Below, one piece after another: positions 61,213 to 64,000 of a stretch of DNA of 64,000 nucleotides. The notes under the pieces were generated by a model. It saw only the letters and a program-made list of their open reading frames with translations, was not told the DNA's origin and did no database searches. This DNA is from Gracilaria vermiculophylla (taxonomy: Eukaryota > Rhodophyta > Florideophyceae > Gracilariales > Gracilariaceae): assembly GCA_019155205.2 (NCBI GenBank), contig JAHNZQ020003147.1:1213293-1277292 (forward strand), in the 5' to 3' direction. Position 1 is the first letter of the stretch, and each line of letters opens with the position of its first letter. The translations under genes were made by a program, and so were the position numbers.

Positions 61213-61923
61213 ATCAGCAATAGCATCATCATCAGCAGCAGCAGCAGCAGCATCAGCATTAGCATCAGCATCATCGTCATCGTCGGCATCGCCATCGGCG
61301 TGGTCATCGTCATCGTCGTGGTCATCTTCGAGGTCGCTGAGCTCAGCGGAGGCCTCTGGCTGTTCGTCGGCGTCAGAAGCGGGCGGGGAGTGATCAGCGG
61401 GCTCCGGGCGGCGGCGGTAGAGACAGGCGTTCTGGGCGTCGTTGCGCGGAATTGAAAGCATGAACATAGCGGTCGGCTCGTGGTTCAGAGTGCGCTGGGA
61501 AACGTCGATACTGACGCCGCCAAAGCGCTGGTTGGCGCGGAACAGGTGCTGCAGCTGCGAAGTGTACAGGTACACCCTGGGCTCGTAGGTGCTGGGCCCG
61601 CAGACCCTCGGGGCGGCGTCGACGCCGGCGAGGAAGATGTGCGGCACGTCGGCAGCGTCGACGCCGACGTCAGTGAGGGCGATCCTGGACGGGTCGTACA
61701 GCGCCAGCACGTCGTGCAAGCGCTCGCGCACGCACTGCTCGCCGGCGACGGTGATGTTGTCGAACGGGATGAGCGCCTCGGGCGGGGACAGGTTGAGCGC
61801 GAGCGAGACGCCGGGCTCGTACGGCGGGTACCGGACGGCGCCGTGGTCGACGCGCGGCACGCAGCCCTTCGCGCGCGCCACGAGCACGAAGGAGGCGCCG
61901 TGCACGTCGGCGGCGCGCGGCGG

Positions 61924-61966
<43 letters not shown>

Positions 61967-62040
61967 GGCGGCGGCGCCGCCAGCACGGCGGGCAGCAGCA
62001 GCAGCAGCACGCACCACAGCAGGCGCAGCACGGCTCGCAT
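60427..62040 (-). CDS. Secreted protein with a C-terminal Hint (hedgehog/intein, 'hog'-type) autoprocessing domain
   Basis: 537 residues from the ATG at 62040. A signal peptide (MRAVLRLLWCVLLLLLPAVLA) is followed by a Pro-Thr repeat (about 24-39). Next comes a ~150-residue extracellular region I cannot assign (NITVAGEQCVRERLHDVLAL, then IFLAGVD), with several Cys. An extreme Asp/Ala-rich acidic linker follows (about 200-320). The Hint domain starts at Cys358 (KSSCFPASATVQLHDGRRIR) and has the block-B-like T-x-x-H (T422, H425 in LSATASHFIYL). It ends in the VHGDIIVDDIRCSTYTEAV segment. In hedgehog proteins these residues drive an N-S shift and cleavage before the Cys. Cleavage here to release the N-terminal secreted part is inference. 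Cholesterol transfer cannot be claimed. Confidence 0.88.
61141..61200. repeat. (ATC)n trinucleotide repeat coding for poly-Asp
   Basis: About 18-20 ATC units on the plus strand, read as GAT (Asp) in the Hint protein linker, followed by further GAT/GCT-type repeats to about 61290. Likely length-polymorphic. Confidence 0.95.
61919..61968. repeat. (GGCGTC)n hexanucleotide repeat coding for Pro-Thr
   Basis: About eight GGCGTC-type units on the plus strand, translated on the minus strand as the Pro-Thr run directly after the Hint protein signal peptide. Confidence 0.9.
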
Positions 62041-62385
62041 GGCGACGATGGAGGCGACGGCGGGCGGCCGGCGCGGCGCGCCTGGGCGCGCGCGCGGCGG
62101 CGCATATGGGGCGCGCGGCGGCGTGGGGGCCGCGCAGCGCGTAGCCGCCTTGGCGCCGCCGCTGGCGCCGCCGCGCGCGCGCGCTGACAGCGGCTCGCCG
62201 CGCGCCGCATGGCGCACGGCGCGTGCTCGCGCGCGCGCGTGGCGCGTGCGCGCTCGCTGCGCCGCCGTCGGGGCGCATTCCCGAATGGCAACCGCCGCTG
62301 CCACGCGGCGCAAGCGCCCAAACGCAAGCGCGCAGCCGCGCGGCGCGGCCCGCCGCCAGCAGCGAAGCGACTGCGGCCACTCGCC

Positions 62386-62772
62386 AGCGGCGGAGCGAAA
62401 GCGGCGGAGCGAAAGCGGCGGAGCGAAAGCGGCGGAGCGAAAGCGGCGGAGCGAAAGCGGCGGAGCGAAAGCGGCGGAGCGAAAGCGGCGGAGCGAAAGC
62501 GGCGGAGCGAAAGCGGCGGAGCGAAANNNNNNNNNNNNNNNNNNNNNNNNNNNNNNNNNNNNNNNNNNNNNNNNNNNNNNNNNNNNNNNNNNNNNNNNNN
62601 NNNNNNNNNNNNNNNNNNNNNNNNNNGAAAGCGGCGGAGCGAAAGCGGCGGAGCGAAAGCGGCGGAGCGAAAGCGGCGGAGCGAAAGCGGCGGAGCGAAA
62701 GCGGCGGAGCGAAAGCGGCGGAGCGAAAGCGGCGGAGCGAAAGCGGCGGAGCAAAAGCGGCGGAGCGAAAGC
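62386..62772. repeat. 14-bp minisatellite (AGCGGCGGAGCGAA)n with assembly gap
   Basis: At least ten near-perfect copies on each side of the gap. Decayed copies and a related GCGGCCACGCGCGG motif continue to about 62930. Because 14 is not a multiple of three, each frame reads a 14-residue repeat (AAERKRRSESGGAK-like on the plus strand), which explains the long spurious open frames. Confidence 0.95.
62527..62626. other. Assembly gap (100 N) within the minisatellite
   Basis: Exactly 100 N, a placeholder; the true repeat length is unknown. Confidence 0.99.
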
Positions 62773-62965
62773 GGCCACGCGCGGGCGGCGGCGCGAAAGC
62801 GGCGGGGCGCAAGGGGCGGAGCGAAAGCGACGGAGCGCAAGCGACGGAGCGAAAGCGGCCACGCGCGGGCGGCCACGCGCGGGCGGCCACGCGCGGGCGG
62901 CCAAGCGAAAGCGGCGCAGCGAAGGCGGGCGGCGCGAAAGCGGCCACGGCGCAGGCGCGCGGCGC

Positions 62966-64000
62966 TCACGGCGCGGCGCGCACGTGGCGCACGTGGCGCA
63001 GCGCGGCCTCGGCGGCGAGGCGCCCCGAGAGCATGGCGCCGTGCAGCGTGGGCGACAGGCGGTGGTCGCCGCACACAAACAGCCCGTCGCGCACGCGCGC
63101 GGGCGCGCGCGCGGCGGCGGCGGCGCGCGCGTCCTGCGCCGGCAGCGCGTGCGCAATGCGGTACGTGCGCAGCAGGCGCCACTCGTCGACGACGCGCGCG
63201 CCGAACCACGCGCGCAGCTGCCGCCGCGCCGCCGCCGCCACCTCCGCGTCGCTGCGCCCCGCCGCGCCGCCCACCACCGTGCACGACACCAGCGTCTTGC
63301 CCGCCGGCGCGTACGACGCGCACACCTGCGCGGGGAACACCACGTTGTTCACCTCCCCGTCCGCCTCCCCGTTCAGCACCAGCACCGCCTGACGCACCGG
63401 CGCCGCCTTGTCCGACTCAAAGTACACGCACACGCTCCCTCGAGACCGCGGCCGTTCCACCTCTGGCAGCAGCCGTGCCGCCTCGGGACCCTCCGTCGCA
63501 ACCACCACCACCCCCGCCCTGTACTCCTCGTCCCCCGCCTTCACGCACCCGCTGCTCACACTTGTCACCCGCCGGTTCAGCTTCAATTCCACCGCGCGTG
63601 GAAGATTCTGCGCCATTTGTCGTGAGATTGCGCCCATACCACCGGCTGGCAGCGACGCTGCACCCTCGGCAAACATCCGAAACACAAAACAAAACAGCCG
63701 CGAATACTGCTCCGAAAGAGGCGCCAGAAATATTCCCCCGTAGAACGGCCGGAAGAACGTCTCGATGAACTGCTCAGAGAATCCCTCCGCCCTCAGAAAC
63801 CTATCCACAGGCTGTGCTGCCCCGCTCACAATCTCCTCCACGGGCGTGCGCAGCACCTTGAAGCGCAGCAACGCCACGCGTATCTTGTCTGCCAGACTAC
63901 CTATCGGCGTGAACACGCCGCCAATGGCCGCCAGCGGCGCCCGGAACGGGTCGCTGATTGTGTGAAACCGCTTCTTGTACCATATCATTGCGCCCGGGAC
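62966..64000 (-). CDS. FAD-dependent oxidoreductase (amine oxidase / phytoene desaturase-like), C-terminal part only
   Basis: The last 345 residues of a larger protein. The frame is open to the window edge, so the N-terminal dinucleotide-binding motif lies outside. Visible parts: FKVLRTPVEEIV, then FSEQFIETFFRPFYGGIFL, a conserved helix of the bacterial and plant NAD(P)/FAD oxidoreductases related to phytoene desaturase. PAGGMGAISRQMAQNLP and VVVATEGPEAARLL follow, and the C-terminal FAD-contacting segment is VRDGLFVCGDHRLSPTLHGA then MLSGRLAAEAAL. In plants, homologues are plastid proteins mostly without assigned substrate. Arg/Ala-rich loops near the end reflect the GC-rich DNA. Confidence 0.85.
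   Translation of the reverse strand, partial: VPGAMIWYKKRFHTISDPFRAPLAAIGGVFTPIGSLADKIRVALLRFKVLRTPVEEIVSGAAQPVDRFLRAEGFSEQFIETFFRPFYGGIFLAPLSEQYSRLFCFVFRMFAEGAASLPAGGMGAISRQMAQNLPRAVELKLNRRVTSVSSGCVKAGDEEYRAGVVVVATEGPEAARLLPEVERPRSRGSVCVYFESDKAAPVRQAVLVLNGEADGEVNNVVFPAQVCASYAPAGKTLVSCTVVGGAAGRSDAEVAAAARRQLRAWFGARVVDEWRLLRTYRIAHALPAQDARAAAAARAPARVRDGLFVCGDHRLSPTLHGAMLSGRLAAEAALRHVRHVRAAP

Larger units (their letters stand above)
62041..62965. other. GC-rich region between the FAD-oxidoreductase 3' end and the Hint gene start
   Basis: Both flanking genes are on the minus strand. It holds the Hint gene promoter (62041-62385, very GC-rich) and a minisatellite with an internal gap. Long open frames through it in all phases are products of the repeat. 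Confidence 0.55.

Noticed and set aside
61485..63768. Frames of 390-680 codons on both strands through the 14-bp minisatellite and N gap
   Set aside because: Produced by a stop-free 14-bp repeat; they overlap two real genes in other frames.

Overview
This is nuclear DNA of a eukaryote with few introns. It carries 22 convincing protein genes, one weaker gene, and no rRNA, tRNA or CRISPR that I can see. Every single-exon gene is readable end to end. The three introns found (699-927, 20232-20306, 45332-45423) are short, begin GTAAGC or GTAAGT, and end CAG. Several proteins have N-terminal extensions that look like plastid or mitochondrial presequences, and two belong to what I believe are plastid protein families. 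A 26S proteasome ATPase, a SAGA-type deubiquitinase, Senataxin and a bZIP factor exclude bacteria and organelles. An intron-poor, photosynthetic eukaryote with GC-rich DNA and a Hint-domain ('hog'-type) secreted protein suggests a red alga, perhaps Porphyridium-like. That assignment is inference.

Layout. 0-5.5 kb: a UBA-like/GIP1-like protein and FolD, both forward. 5.5-8.8 kb: a gene-free stretch bounded by two long (TC)n tracts. 8.8-15.9 kb, reverse: a WD40 protein, a plastid xanthine phosphoribosyltransferase fused to an unrecognised domain, and a C2H2 zinc-finger protein beside a poly-G tract, a 101-bp duplication and an assembly gap. 17-39 kb: forward and reverse genes mostly alternate, as follows: cysteinyl-tRNA synthetase, small CBM48 protein, RPT1, USP22/Ubp8-like deubiquitinase, divergent GH47 protein, Nit1 amidase, secreted lactonase-fold protein, UVR/SnoaL-like plastid protein, disordered His-Ala repeat protein, formate-THF ligase, TPR protein. 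39-44.3 kb: the largest gene-free region, with an AT-rich core. 44.3-50 kb: an AlkB-type hydroxylase with a splice, a plastid protein of unknown function, and a bZIP factor. 50-58 kb: a giant SEN1/Senataxin helicase. 58.6-64 kb: a basic protein of uncertain status, a secreted Hint protein, a 14-bp minisatellite containing a second assembly gap, and the 3' part of an FAD-dependent oxidoreductase that runs off the window.

Functional links are loose, as expected for a eukaryotic chromosome. FolD and formate-THF ligase catalyse consecutive steps of tetrahydrofolate one-carbon interconversion. RPT1 and the SAGA-type deubiquitinase both belong to the ubiquitin system but act in different complexes. 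Many neighbours are divergent pairs sharing a GC-rich promoter or convergent pairs with very short 3' spacers (4, 68, 173 and 215 bp). The GC-rich promoter blocks read open in almost every frame as Arg/Ala/Pro-rich strings. I treat those as artefacts of composition, and for most genes I chose start codons at the first good Met adjoining recognisable protein.
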